DNA from: Actinomycetota bacterium
GTDB lineage: Bacteria > Actinomycetota > Acidimicrobiia > Acidimicrobiales > Ilumatobacteraceae
DNA: 18,930 nt
Direction: 5' to 3'
Assembly: GCA_005800965.1 (NCBI GenBank)
Contig: SYEA01000106.1
Location: 1 to 18,930 of the forward strand
Numbering within the stretch: the first letter of the stretch is position 1; each line of letters starts with the position of its first letter. Positions 7,889 through 16,140 of this stretch are shown here, one piece after another. The notes beneath the pieces were generated by a model. It worked only from the letters and a program-made list of their open reading frames with translations. It was not told the DNA's origin and searched no databases. The translations under genes and the position numbers were made by a program.

Positions 7889-7926
7889 GAGTGAACTCAT
7901 TGACTTTTTGTCAAATCACGGCCGTG
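7889..7926. promoter_or_regulatory. Cluster of three inverted repeats between purE and purSL, possible operator
   Basis: Three perfect inverted repeats follow each other within 38 nt: GAGT-GA-ACTC (7889-7898), TTGAC-TTTTT-GTCAA (7900-7914) and CACGGCCGTG (7917-7926). They lie between the two divergent -10 boxes, where a regulator could control both purEK and the purSL operon. No known purine operator consensus is recognised, and the individual repeats are short. Confidence 0.35.
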
Positions 7927-7943
7927 GCGGTGGGCGAAAAAAC

Positions 7944-7949
7944 TAGTTT
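7944..7949 (+). promoter_or_regulatory. Likely -10 box of the purSL-guaB operon (leaderless)
   Basis: TAGTTT fits TANNNT and is 6 nt before the ATG at 7956. No Shine-Dalgarno precedes the ATG. TTGACT at 7900-7905 is 38 nt away and cannot serve as its -35. Confidence 0.45.
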
Positions 7950-7955
7950 CTTGCT

Positions 7956-10808
7956 ATGAAAACTGTGCTCGCCACATCGGCAGCACTAGAGAAGTTCGTT
8001 TTGTCTTCGCGATGTAACGACCCACGGTCAACAGCACTGTTGGCAGGTGCGCGTGACCTTGGCATCACCACCATTCGTGACATCACTGTGAGTGATTTGG
8101 TATTCGTTGTCGCTGATCTCGACAATGCGGCGCGAGGTTTTTTGCATGATGTTTTGGTTGAGCCGTTGTTGCAGGTGGGCCAGTGGGTGAGCCATCTGGA
8201 TGGGGAAAACGACCACGCGCCTGATTCAAGGGTGATTGAGTCAATGTTGTTACCCGGGGTCACCGACCCCGTCGCAGCCGAAATCATGCGGGTGGCTCAA
8301 CGTGCCGGTATCGATTTGCGCGGCGTAGCAACCGGTCGACGCTTCGTGGTCGATGGCGACATCACCAACAACCAACTAGAAACCCTCACCGCCAAACTGC
8401 TCGCCAACGCAATCATCGAGCGCTGGTCGATTGATGTGCCGATTGCACCATCGTTCGTGCCCAGTGACGGTGAAATGTCGAGTGTTGCTGAGCGTTTGGC
8501 ATTTGATGCCTCAGCAACCTTGGAATCGCTGGAACAAATCAATCAAGCTCGCGGTCTGGCTCTTGACCCTGCCGAGTTGCTGGCTATTCGTGATCACTTC
8601 GTGGCCAGCGGTCGCTTGCCAACCGATGTGGAAGTTGAGACGATTGCTCAGACATGGAGTGAACACTGCTCACACAAAACATTTCGTGCACGCGTGGTGC
8701 TCGACGGCATCGAGCGCACCGACACCTTGCTTGGCCAACTTCGGCAATCAACCAAACAGTTGCAGCGCCCGTTTGTGGTGAGTGCATTCGACGGCAACGC
8801 CGGTGTCATTCGTTTTGACGAGCACCGAACATATGCGCTGAAGTGTGAAACGCATAATCATCCGAGTGCAGTCGAACCATTCGGTGGAGCCAACACTGGT
8901 GTGGGTGGGGTAATTCGTGATGTGCTTGGTGCAGACCATCATCCAATTGCCATCACTGATGTGTTGTGTTTCGGTGAACCCACCACGACGTTTGACGAGT
9001 TGCCAGAAGGTTCGCTACATCCGCGCCGGGTGCGCGACGGTGTCGTTGCCGGTGTTGCTGACTACGGCAACAAGATTGGTTTGCCCACTGTGGCTGGGGC
9101 GGTGGTGTATGACCGCGGCTATGTTGCCAACCCTCTTGTCTATGCGGGTTGCATCGGCGTAGCTACCGACTGGCAACCACCCCAACGACCAGAGCCTGGT
9201 GATCGGTGTGTGGTTCTTGGTGGTCGCACTGGTCGCGACGGCATACGTGGTGCAACATTTTCGTCAATGACAATGAACGCAACAACTGGTGACGTTGCGG
9301 GGGCGAGCGTGCAGATTGGTGACCCCATCGTCGAGAAATTGTTGATCGATACCTTGTCCGAGACTCGCGGCATGTATCGCAGCATCACCGACTGTGGTGC
9401 TGGCGGGTTGTCGTCGGCGGTCGGTGAAATGGCCGAAGGTGTTGGAGCGCGAATCGACGTAGCGAAAGTGCCGCTCAAGTATCCGGGGTTGGCGGGGTGG
9501 GAAGTGTGGTTGTCAGAAGCCCAGGAGCGCATGGTCGTGGCAATCGACCCACGACAACTTGCCAACTTCGTTGCGGTCTGCGCACGGCATGGGGTTGAGG
9601 CAACCGATATCGGGTCCTTCACCGGTGATTCTGTGTTGCATGTCGTTGCCAACGGCGAGACAGTGCTGCATCTTGACACCAAATTTTTGCACGATGGTCG
9701 CCCGCAACGACGAATGGATGCACTCGCCCAACATCCGCAACGTGCAGCCAACGAGCCCGTGCCAACCGCAATTGCGCAGCGCGGCATCGGTGAGTTGTTG
9801 CTCGCGCTGTTGGCCCACCCAAACATCGCGTCGAAAGAAAGCATCATTCGTCGATACGACCACGAGATTCGTGGGGCAACCATGCAGCGGCCACTCGTTG
9901 GTGTGCACGGCGACGGCCCAGGTGACGGCACCGTGTTGGTCGAGCCTGGTGAGCAGCACGGTATTGCAGTTGGTATCGGCGTGTCGCCGTTTACTGGCGA
10001 ATCTGATGCTGAACGTATGGCCTGGCTGGTCATTGACGAGGCCATTCGCAACGTCGTAGCCGTCGGTGCTGACCCCAGCCAGATTGCGCTGCTTGACAAC
10101 TTTTCGTGGGGAGACCCACGCCGAGCGACGACGCTTGGGCAATTAGTAGCTGCCGTCGATGGATGCGTCGCTGCTGCTGCCCACTATGCAGCACCATTCG
10201 TTTCGGGCAAAGATTCACTCAATAACGAGTGGGTTGATTGCGATGACGCCCGCCGTTCGGTGCCACCAACTTTGGTGATTACTGCAGTTGGTTGCGTGCC
10301 TGACGCGCGCATCGTGGTGGGTGCAGATGCCAAAGAGGCAGGCAATTTGCTGGTCGTGCTCGGGCCCACGGCATCGCAGTGGTGCGGTAGTCATGCTGCA
10401 CGCGTTGTGGAAGCCAACGGCACAATCGTGCCTGCACCCGATAGTGCCGCACCGCAGCGCTATGCGGCCGTGCACCGGTTGATGAAGGCAGGAATCTTGC
10501 GTGCGTGCCATGACCCATCCGAGGGCGGTTTGGCAGTGGCCGTTGCCGAAATGCTGATTGGTGGTCGCCTCGGTGCGCGCATGCATGCACCACCCAGCGG
10601 CATCGATACACATACCTGGTGGTTTGCCGAAAGCCCTGCACGACTTATCGTTGAGATTCACCCGAGCAATCTTGACGCAGTGCAAGCCGCGTTGGCCGAT
10701 GATGTGCACGTGGTTGCAACACTCACCAGCGAGGCAACGCTGCAGATCAATGACGACAGCATTGCTCTGACATCACTTGTCAACGCGTTTGGTGGTTTGC
10801 CACAATGA
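7956..10808 (+). CDS. purSL: FGAM synthase subunit PurSL (PurS-PurL fusion)
   Basis: 950 residues, between the stand-alone small PurL (about 740) and the single-chain large enzyme (about 1300). With glutaminase PurQ it converts FGAR to FGAM using ATP and ammonia from glutamine. Residues about 28-160 resemble a duplicated PurS domain. The second copy is clearest: LLPGVTDPVAAEIMRVAQ then GVATGRRFVVDG and LLANAIIERWSI. A linker follows, then the catalytic part: WSEHCSHKTF (234-243), ETHNHPSAVEPFGGANTGVGG, SITDCGAGGLSSAVGEMAEG, VSGKDSLNNE and CHDPSEGGLAVAVAEM. There is no glutaminase domain; purQ follows with an ATGA overlap. First gene of the large purine operon, with a leaderless-looking start. 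Confidence 0.95.
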   Translation: MKTVLATSAALEKFVLSSRCNDPRSTALLAGARDLGITTIRDITVSDLVFVVADLDNAARGFLHDVLVEPLLQVGQWVSHLDGENDHAPDSRVIESMLLPGVTDPVAAEIMRVAQRAGIDLRGVATGRRFVVDGDITNNQLETLTAKLLANAIIERWSIDVPIAPSFVPSDGEMSSVAERLAFDASATLESLEQINQARGLALDPAELLAIRDHFVASGRLPTDVEVETIAQTWSEHCSHKTFRARVVLDGIERTDTLLGQLRQSTKQLQRPFVVSAFDGNAGVIRFDEHRTYALKCETHNHPSAVEPFGGANTGVGGVIRDVLGADHHPIAITDVLCFGEPTTTFDELPEGSLHPRRVRDGVVAGVADYGNKIGLPTVAGAVVYDRGYVANPLVYAGCIGVATDWQPPQRPEPGDRCVVLGGRTGRDGIRGATFSSMTMNATTGDVAGASVQIGDPIVEKLLIDTLSETRGMYRSITDCGAGGLSSAVGEMAEGVGARIDVAKVPLKYPGLAGWEVWLSEAQERMVVAIDPRQLANFVAVCARHGVEATDIGSFTGDSVLHVVANGETVLHLDTKFLHDGRPQRRMDALAQHPQRAANEPVPTAIAQRGIGELLLALLAHPNIASKESIIRRYDHEIRGATMQRPLVGVHGDGPGDGTVLVEPGEQHGIAVGIGVSPFTGESDAERMAWLVIDEAIRNVVAVGADPSQIALLDNFSWGDPRRATTLGQLVAAVDGCVAAAAHYAAPFVSGKDSLNNEWVDCDDARRSVPPTLVITAVGCVPDARIVVGADAKEAGNLLVVLGPTASQWCGSHAARVVEANGTIVPAPDSAAPQRYAAVHRLMKAGILRACHDPSEGGLAVAVAEMLIGGRLGARMHAPPSGIDTHTWWFAESPARLIVEIHPSNLDAVQAALADDVHVVATLTSEATLQINDDSIALTSLVNAFGGLPQ

Positions 10809-11542
10809 CCACCCCACTTGCTTCGATCCTCACTGCACCGGGCACCAACCGTGATGGTGACGTGGCATTTGCCTTACAACTTGCCGGGTTTCGCACCGAG
10901 CAAATTGATGTACGACAAGTCGGCAGTGCACCCAATTCGTTGCGTGAAAGTGCCGCAGTGGTGGTAGCCGGTGGGTTCTCTTACGCCGATGCGCTCGGCG
11001 CAGGGCGACTATTTGCGCTTGAGTTGCATCATGCATTGCATGACCTGCTGCAAGGTGCCATTCAGCGTGGTGTGCCCGTGCTCGGAATCTGCAACGGCTT
11101 TCAAGTGCTCGTGCGGCTAGGTATTTTGCCAGGCGCCGGTCAGCAAGCCGCGCTGGGCCACAACGAGTCGGGGCAATTTGCATGTCAATGGGTTCGTCTC
11201 GCTGCACCATCATCGCGTTGTGTGTGGACCACAGGGCTTACCGATGGTGTTGATTGCCCGATTGCGCACGGTGAAGGGCGCTTTACCTGCGACGACACAA
11301 CGTGGGCCTCGCTCGTGGCCAACGAACAGATCGCGTTGCAGTACACCTCTGGCAACCCGAATGGTTCACGCGGCGGTGTTGCCGGCATTTGCGACCCTTC
11401 GGGCTTGGTGCTCGGGCTGATGCCGCACCCCGAGAATCATGTGCTGGCCCATCAGCATCCGCTGTATTCGCGCAATCAAGGCGAGCCGGCACGGCTAGGC
11501 CTTGAACTGTTGCGCAACGGGAGGCTGCATGCCGTTGCGTGA
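10805..11542 (+). CDS. purQ: FGAM synthase glutaminase subunit
   Basis: 245 residues, a little longer than the usual 220-230. Class I glutamine amidotransferase that supplies ammonia to PurSL. The triad is visible: Cys96 in GICNGFQ, and His208 and Glu210 in LMPHPENH. The loop GGFSYADALGAG resembles the GGFSYGDVLGAG of the glutaminase domain in large single-chain PurL more than the GDYLRAG usual in stand-alone PurQ. HGEGRF is also present. The start ATG overlaps the purSL stop as ATGA, so the two subunits should be made together. Its end overlaps purC by 14 nt. Confidence 0.95.
   Translation: MTTPLASILTAPGTNRDGDVAFALQLAGFRTEQIDVRQVGSAPNSLRESAAVVVAGGFSYADALGAGRLFALELHHALHDLLQGAIQRGVPVLGICNGFQVLVRLGILPGAGQQAALGHNESGQFACQWVRLAAPSSRCVWTTGLTDGVDCPIAHGEGRFTCDDTTWASLVANEQIALQYTSGNPNGSRGGVAGICDPSGLVLGLMPHPENHVLAHQHPLYSRNQGEPARLGLELLRNGRLHAVA
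11519..11524 (+). promoter_or_regulatory. Shine-Dalgarno of purC
   Basis: GGGAGG lies 4 nt before the ATG at 11529, inside the end of purQ. It decides for this ATG over the in-frame upstream TTG at 11502. Confidence 0.6.
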
Positions 11543-12458
11543 TATCGAACTGCAACTGCCTGACCGTCGCGCAGGACAAGTGCGGGTCTCGTGGGCGTTG
11601 TCGCACGACCGACGCATCATCGTGACCACTGATCGGCTGTCGGCTTTCGATCGTGTGGTGGCAGTGGTTCCGCGCAAGGGGCAGGTGCTTAACCAGTTGT
11701 CGGCGTGGTGGTTTGACAACACCCGCGACATCATCGACAACCATTTCATTGCGATGCCTGAACCACATTCAATGATCGTCACTGCAGCAACACCGTTACC
11801 GGTTGAAGTTGTGGTGCGCGGTGCGCTCACGGGTTCGACGTCAACAGCTCTGTTGACGCAATACCTGGCCGGCAACCGCACGATGTACGGCCACAAATTT
11901 GCAGACGGCTTGTCACCACACAGTGCACTACCCGAACCCATCATTACTCCGACCACCAAAGCGCAAGACGGTGGCCATGATGAGCCGCTGACGTGCCAAG
12001 ACGTGGTGGATCGTGGGCTGGTGCAAGCCGCTATCTGGCAGCAGGTGTGTTCGGCAGCGCTGGCGTTGTATCGGCGTGGTCACGAAGTGGCTGCACGAGC
12101 GGGGCTGGTGTTGGCTGACACAAAATATGAATTTGGTATCGATAACGACGGTCGCGTGTTGTTGATTGACGAGGTGCACACCCCCGACTCGTCACGATTT
12201 TGGATCGCAGCATCACTCGGCGACCGCTTAGCGCAGGGCCGCGAGCCAGAAAGCCTCGACAAAGAGCCGGTGCGAATTGCTCTGTCTGCAGCGGGTTATC
12301 GCGGCAGCGGGACGCCACCTGAATTACCCGTTGACGTAATTGTCGCAACATCTGCGCGCTATGTCGATGCCTATGAACGAATCACTGGCAACAGCTTCGG
12401 GTCTGCAGCCGACCCAACAGCAGATGAATTGCTCGACGCATTGCGTGAGGTGGTGTGA
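11529..12458 (+). CDS. purC: SAICAR synthase
   Basis: 309 residues, of the longer PurC type found in yeast, alphaproteobacteria and some actinobacteria (E. coli has about 237). It joins CAIR and aspartate using ATP. Motifs are TDRLSAFDRV, KGQVLNQLSAWWF, PVEVVVRGALTGSTSTAL, PEPIITPTTKA, LADTKYEFG and IDEVHTPDSSRFW. The N-terminal nucleotide-binding motif, usually GKVRDxY, reads GQVRVSW here (residues 16-22), with the lysine replaced by Gln. The ATG at 11529 has a GGGAGG site; the upstream in-frame TTG would add nine residues unlike the family. The gene overlaps purQ by 14 nt and purF by one base. Confidence 0.95.
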   Translation: MPLRDIELQLPDRRAGQVRVSWALSHDRRIIVTTDRLSAFDRVVAVVPRKGQVLNQLSAWWFDNTRDIIDNHFIAMPEPHSMIVTAATPLPVEVVVRGALTGSTSTALLTQYLAGNRTMYGHKFADGLSPHSALPEPIITPTTKAQDGGHDEPLTCQDVVDRGLVQAAIWQQVCSAALALYRRGHEVAARAGLVLADTKYEFGIDNDGRVLLIDEVHTPDSSRFWIAASLGDRLAQGREPESLDKEPVRIALSAAGYRGSGTPPELPVDVIVATSARYVDAYERITGNSFGSAADPTADELLDALREVV

Positions 12459-13876
12459 TGCGCGATTATTCAGACGACACACCCCGCGAAGAATGTGGTG
12501 TCATCGGCTTGAGTTCAACGGGCACCCAAGTGGCCCAGCAAACATTCTTTGGCCTGTTTGCGCTGCAGCACCGTGGGCAAGAAGCGGCTGGTATTGCCGT
12601 CGCTGATGGCTCGACGGCACGCATCCATAAAGAGGTCGGGTTGGTGGGCCAGATATTCACCCCCGAACGCCTGGCACCACTCGTAGGTTCGCACGCCATT
12701 GGCCACACGCGGTATTCCACGACGGGTTCGTCTGGTGCGCGCAACGCTCAACCATTTTTGGTCGAAACGATGTATGGGCCGCTCGCGCTGGCACACAACG
12801 GCAATCTCGTGAACGCTGCGTATTTACGTAGCGAACTGTTGACCCGCGGCTTTGGTTTAACAGCAACTTCTGACACCGAAGTGATGACGCTCATGCTGGC
12901 TTCGGCCAAGGGTGACACGTGGGAAGATCGCTTGGCGACGCTCATGCCAAGTTGGGTTGGTGCGTATTCGTTGGTGATTCTGGTGGCCGATACGGTGCTG
13001 GCTGCACGCGATCCGTGGGGGTTCCGCCCGTTGTCTGTGGGTCGGCTGCCTGACGGTGGTCATGCAGTTGCGTCTGAAACGTGTGCGCTGCGCACGCTTG
13101 GATGCACAGATATCGAAGAAGTTCAGCCCGGCGAAATCGTGGTGATGAACGGCACCGACATTCGCCGTATTCAGGCCGTGCCGGCGGCTGCAACGTTGTC
13201 TCGGTGCACGTTTGAGTTCATCTATTTTTCGCGACCCGACTCGGACTGGGATTCAATGAACGTTCACCAGGTTCGCCAGCGTCTTGGTGAGCAGTTGGCA
13301 ATTGAACATCCAGCCCAAGCCGATGTGGTGGTGCCGGTACCCGACTCGTCGATTCCGGCCGCGATCGGTTACGCACGAGTTAGTGGCATTCCGTACAACG
13401 ACGGTCTGATCAAAAACCGCTACATCGGACGCACTTTCATCGAACCAACCCAGGAGATGCGGACTCGTCGCGTGGCAATGAAGTTCAACAGCCTGCCCGA
13501 GAATCTCGCAGGCCAGCGCGTGGTGCTCATTGATGACTCGCTCGTGCGTGGTACCACCGCCGGGCCACTCGTCACGTTGTTGCGCGAAGCCGGTGCCCGC
13601 GAAGTGCATCTGCGAATTACTTGCCCGCCAATTATCAATGCCTGTCACTTCGGGGTTGATATGGGCCACGACAACGACCTCATTGCTGCTCGCATGACGG
13701 CTGACGAGTTGTGCCGACATGTTGGTGCCGACTCAATTGCATTCATCTCAATCGAGGCAATGATGGCAGCACTCGGCAAGACCAGCGGCTATTGCAACGC
13801 CTGCTTTACGGGCGAGTACCCAGTGGAAATTACGCGACGACATACCAAGTCGCAGTTTGATCAGGTGCTCGCCTAA
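12458..13876 (+). CDS. purF: Amidophosphoribosyltransferase, Bacillus-type with Fe-S cluster
   Basis: 472 residues. First and committed step: PRPP plus glutamine gives phosphoribosylamine. The N-terminal Ntn-glutaminase nucleophile is Cys13 in EECGVIG, so the first 12 residues are a propeptide that would be removed by self-cleavage, as in Bacillus PurF. GHTRYSTTG and HNGNL complete the glutaminase site. The PRPP-binding loop is VLIDDSLVRGTTAG. Cysteines 250, 396, 446 and 449 match the four ligands of the B. subtilis 4Fe-4S cluster, which makes the enzyme oxygen-sensitive there. ATG 12458 shares one base with the purC stop (TGATG) and has GAGG 7 nt upstream; GTG 12455 is an alternative start. 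Confidence 0.97.
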   Translation: MRDYSDDTPREECGVIGLSSTGTQVAQQTFFGLFALQHRGQEAAGIAVADGSTARIHKEVGLVGQIFTPERLAPLVGSHAIGHTRYSTTGSSGARNAQPFLVETMYGPLALAHNGNLVNAAYLRSELLTRGFGLTATSDTEVMTLMLASAKGDTWEDRLATLMPSWVGAYSLVILVADTVLAARDPWGFRPLSVGRLPDGGHAVASETCALRTLGCTDIEEVQPGEIVVMNGTDIRRIQAVPAAATLSRCTFEFIYFSRPDSDWDSMNVHQVRQRLGEQLAIEHPAQADVVVPVPDSSIPAAIGYARVSGIPYNDGLIKNRYIGRTFIEPTQEMRTRRVAMKFNSLPENLAGQRVVLIDDSLVRGTTAGPLVTLLREAGAREVHLRITCPPIINACHFGVDMGHDNDLIAARMTADELCRHVGADSIAFISIEAMMAALGKTSGYCNACFTGEYPVEITRRHTKSQFDQVLA

Positions 13877-16140
13877 TGAAGCACCGCGTGCTGCTACTGG
13901 GAAGTGGTGCACGAGAACACGCGATGGCCCAGGCGCTTGCTGCGTCGTCAAGTTGTGCCCAGTTGTTTGTTGCGCCAGGAAACGCAGGCACCCCGGGGCG
14001 TCGACTGGCAGTAGACCCCTGCGACACAGCAGCGATCGTGGCGCTGTGTTCGCGCGAACACATTGACCTTGTTGTGGTCGGGCCCGAAGCACCGCTCGCT
14101 GCCGGGGTGGTGGATGCGTGGCAGGCAGCAGGTGTGGCGGCGTTTGGGCCGACCCACAACGTGGCACGACTCGAGTCGTCGAAGGTGTTTGCGCGCGAGA
14201 TGGCCGACCAACTTGGGATTCCTGCACCGCGCTACGCAACATTCGCGCGTGGCGAACTGGCTGCGGCGCAGTCGTGGCTGCAATCGTTTGATGCTCCCGT
14301 GGTAGTGAAGCAATCGGGGCTGGCTGCCGGCAAGGGCGTAGTGGTGGCTGATTCGCGTGATGAAGCACTCGCAGCCCTCGAGCGACTGATTGCAATTGAT
14401 GATGTTGTGGTCGAAGAACGACTCGTGGGTGTCGAGTGTTCGCTCATCAGCTTGTGTGACGGCAAAACTTCGCGACCGCTGCCAATCGCACAGGATCACA
14501 AACGCATTGGTGAGGCAGATGTAGGGCCCAACACCGGCGGTATGGGTGCCTACGCTCCGGCCGAGGTTGGATACAGCGCTGAAGATCTCGACAAGGCATT
14601 TATACGGCCGATTATCGAGCACCTGGCTGCACAAGGCACTCCATATATAGGGGCGTTGTTTGCCGGGGTGATGTTGACTGCTGATGGGGCACGATTGCTG
14701 GAATACAACTGCCGATTCGGCGACCCCGAGACCCAAGTAATGCTGCCGTTGCTGCAGGAAGACTTCTTGCAACTCCTCTTGCGCTGCGTGGATGGCTCAC
14801 TTGGCGCACCTATCGCGGTGCGCGATGCCTCGGCACTCGGCGTGGTGGTGGCAACGCAGGGTTACCCCGTAGCCCCACACCGCGAGGTAGAGATTCGCAC
14901 TTTGCCGAAATCATCACCCGTGCTCGAGGTGTATCACGCAGCAACAGAGTTTCGTGACAGTGCATCGCCCAGCCCACTCGTAACTGCTGGTGGGCGAGTG
15001 GTCACCTGTGTTGGGATTGGCGCATCACTTGACGAAGCACGCACGCATGCATATGCGGGGGTTGCAGCGGTCGACTTTGACGGCATGCAACACCGACGGG
15101 ATATCGGGTGGCGTGCCCAAGCACGAGCGGTGCGCTCGTATGCGCAGGCAGGTGTTGATATTGCCGAAGGCAATCGCGCAGTGCAACTCATGAAGGCCAG
15201 CGTCGAAGAGACCATGACACCCGCCGTGTTGCGTGGGGTGGGTGCATTCGGTGGGTCAATTGACGTTTCGTTTCTAAAAAACTTTGACGCGCCAGTGCTG
15301 GTGGCATCGACCGATGGTGTTGGAACCAAAGTCGAACTTGCTGCACGCACACGCCGTCTACGCGGAGTCGGGCACGACATTGTGAATCACTGCATCAACG
15401 ACGTGCTTGTGCAGCGTGCGACTCCGTTATTTTTCTTGGACTACATCGCTTCGTCGCGGCTCTCCGCCACCGACGTGGCCGAAGTGGTGGGCGGAATGGC
15501 CGAAGCATGCAAGAGCGCTAGTTGCGTGTTGATCGGGGGCGAGACCGCCGAGATGCCTGGTGTGTACCGCGATGGTGCGTTTGATGTGGCAGGCACGTTG
15601 GTGGGTGTTGCTGAACGGGCACGGCTGTTGCCCGAATCCACCATTGCACCCGGCGACGTGCTCATTGCACTGGCGTCGAATGGCGCACACACCAATGGCT
15701 ACACGTATCTTCGGCGTGCACTCGAGTGGTTGCCACTCGATGCCGTGCCTGCCGGTTGGCAGTGCACGCTGCTCGACGCGCTGCTGATCTCACATCGCAG
15801 TTATTTGCATGTGCTGTTGCCTGTGTTGGCTGGTAATGCCGTGAAGGCACTCGTGCATATCACTGGTGGTGGGCTTATCGAGAATATTCCACGTGTGCTG
15901 CCCGCAGGTTGTGCGGCAACGGTACGCCTGGGCTCATGGCCGCTGCCACCGCTTTTTTCATTGATCCGCGAAGTGTCATCACTTGACGACGATGAATTAC
16001 ATCGCACCCTCAACATGGGTGTGGGCATGGTGGTGGTTGCAGCCCGTAATGATGTTGAGGCCGTACGCAAAGCAATCGATGAAGACACATGGATAATTGG
16101 TGAAATCACCGAGGGCCCATGCGAAGTGAGGCTCGTGTGA
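13876..16140 (+). CDS. purD-purM: Fused GAR synthetase - AIR synthetase (PurD-PurM)
   Basis: One uninterrupted 754-residue frame carrying two complete enzymes. PurD (1 to about 415) is an ATP-grasp ligase making GAR: GSGAREHAMA, VVKQSGLAAGKGV, QDHKRIGEADVGPNTGGMGAY, LEYNCRFGDPETQ and the final DIGWRA. After only about ten residues PurM begins at about 419 (YAQAGVDIAEGNRAV) and makes AIR: TDGVGTK, INDVLVQ, FFLDYIA, GGETAEMPGVY, HITGGGLIEN. Both parts have normal length, so this is a fusion without loss. In the pathway these are steps 2 and 5; step 3 is purN, the next gene. A GTG at residue 419 (15130) could act as an internal start for free PurM, but its ribosome site is weak. ATG 13876 shares one base with the purF stop. 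Confidence 0.95.
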   Translation: MKHRVLLLGSGAREHAMAQALAASSSCAQLFVAPGNAGTPGRRLAVDPCDTAAIVALCSREHIDLVVVGPEAPLAAGVVDAWQAAGVAAFGPTHNVARLESSKVFAREMADQLGIPAPRYATFARGELAAAQSWLQSFDAPVVVKQSGLAAGKGVVVADSRDEALAALERLIAIDDVVVEERLVGVECSLISLCDGKTSRPLPIAQDHKRIGEADVGPNTGGMGAYAPAEVGYSAEDLDKAFIRPIIEHLAAQGTPYIGALFAGVMLTADGARLLEYNCRFGDPETQVMLPLLQEDFLQLLLRCVDGSLGAPIAVRDASALGVVVATQGYPVAPHREVEIRTLPKSSPVLEVYHAATEFRDSASPSPLVTAGGRVVTCVGIGASLDEARTHAYAGVAAVDFDGMQHRRDIGWRAQARAVRSYAQAGVDIAEGNRAVQLMKASVEETMTPAVLRGVGAFGGSIDVSFLKNFDAPVLVASTDGVGTKVELAARTRRLRGVGHDIVNHCINDVLVQRATPLFFLDYIASSRLSATDVAEVVGGMAEACKSASCVLIGGETAEMPGVYRDGAFDVAGTLVGVAERARLLPESTIAPGDVLIALASNGAHTNGYTYLRRALEWLPLDAVPAGWQCTLLDALLISHRSYLHVLLPVLAGNAVKALVHITGGGLIENIPRVLPAGCAATVRLGSWPLPPLFSLIREVSSLDDDELHRTLNMGVGMVVVAARNDVEAVRKAIDEDTWIIGEITEGPCEVRLV

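Noticed and set aside
7900..7905. TTGACT as a -35 box for purSL
   Set aside because: It is 38 nt from the only good -10 (TAGTTT at 7944), and no -10 is found 16-18 nt after it.
7873..7955. Purine riboswitch upstream of purSL
   Set aside because: The intergenic region is only 83 nt and the likely transcription start is at the ATG; no aptamer-like conserved core was seen.
9140..10099. A 319-codon open frame antisense to purSL
   Set aside because: Its translation is low-complexity Ser/Pro/Thr/Ala-rich sequence, typical of the reverse strand of a GC-rich gene, and it lies wholly within strongly conserved purSL coding sequence.
13748..14772. Two long antisense open frames (215 and 274 codons) across purF/purDM
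   Set aside because: They cover conserved PurD and PurF motifs on the other strand, have no recognisable domains and no start signals.
16119..16136. ATG start for purN at 16119
   Set aside because: It adds MRSEAR before the usual PurN start; GTG 16137 has a better-spaced GAGG and overlaps the upstream stop in the pattern seen elsewhere here.
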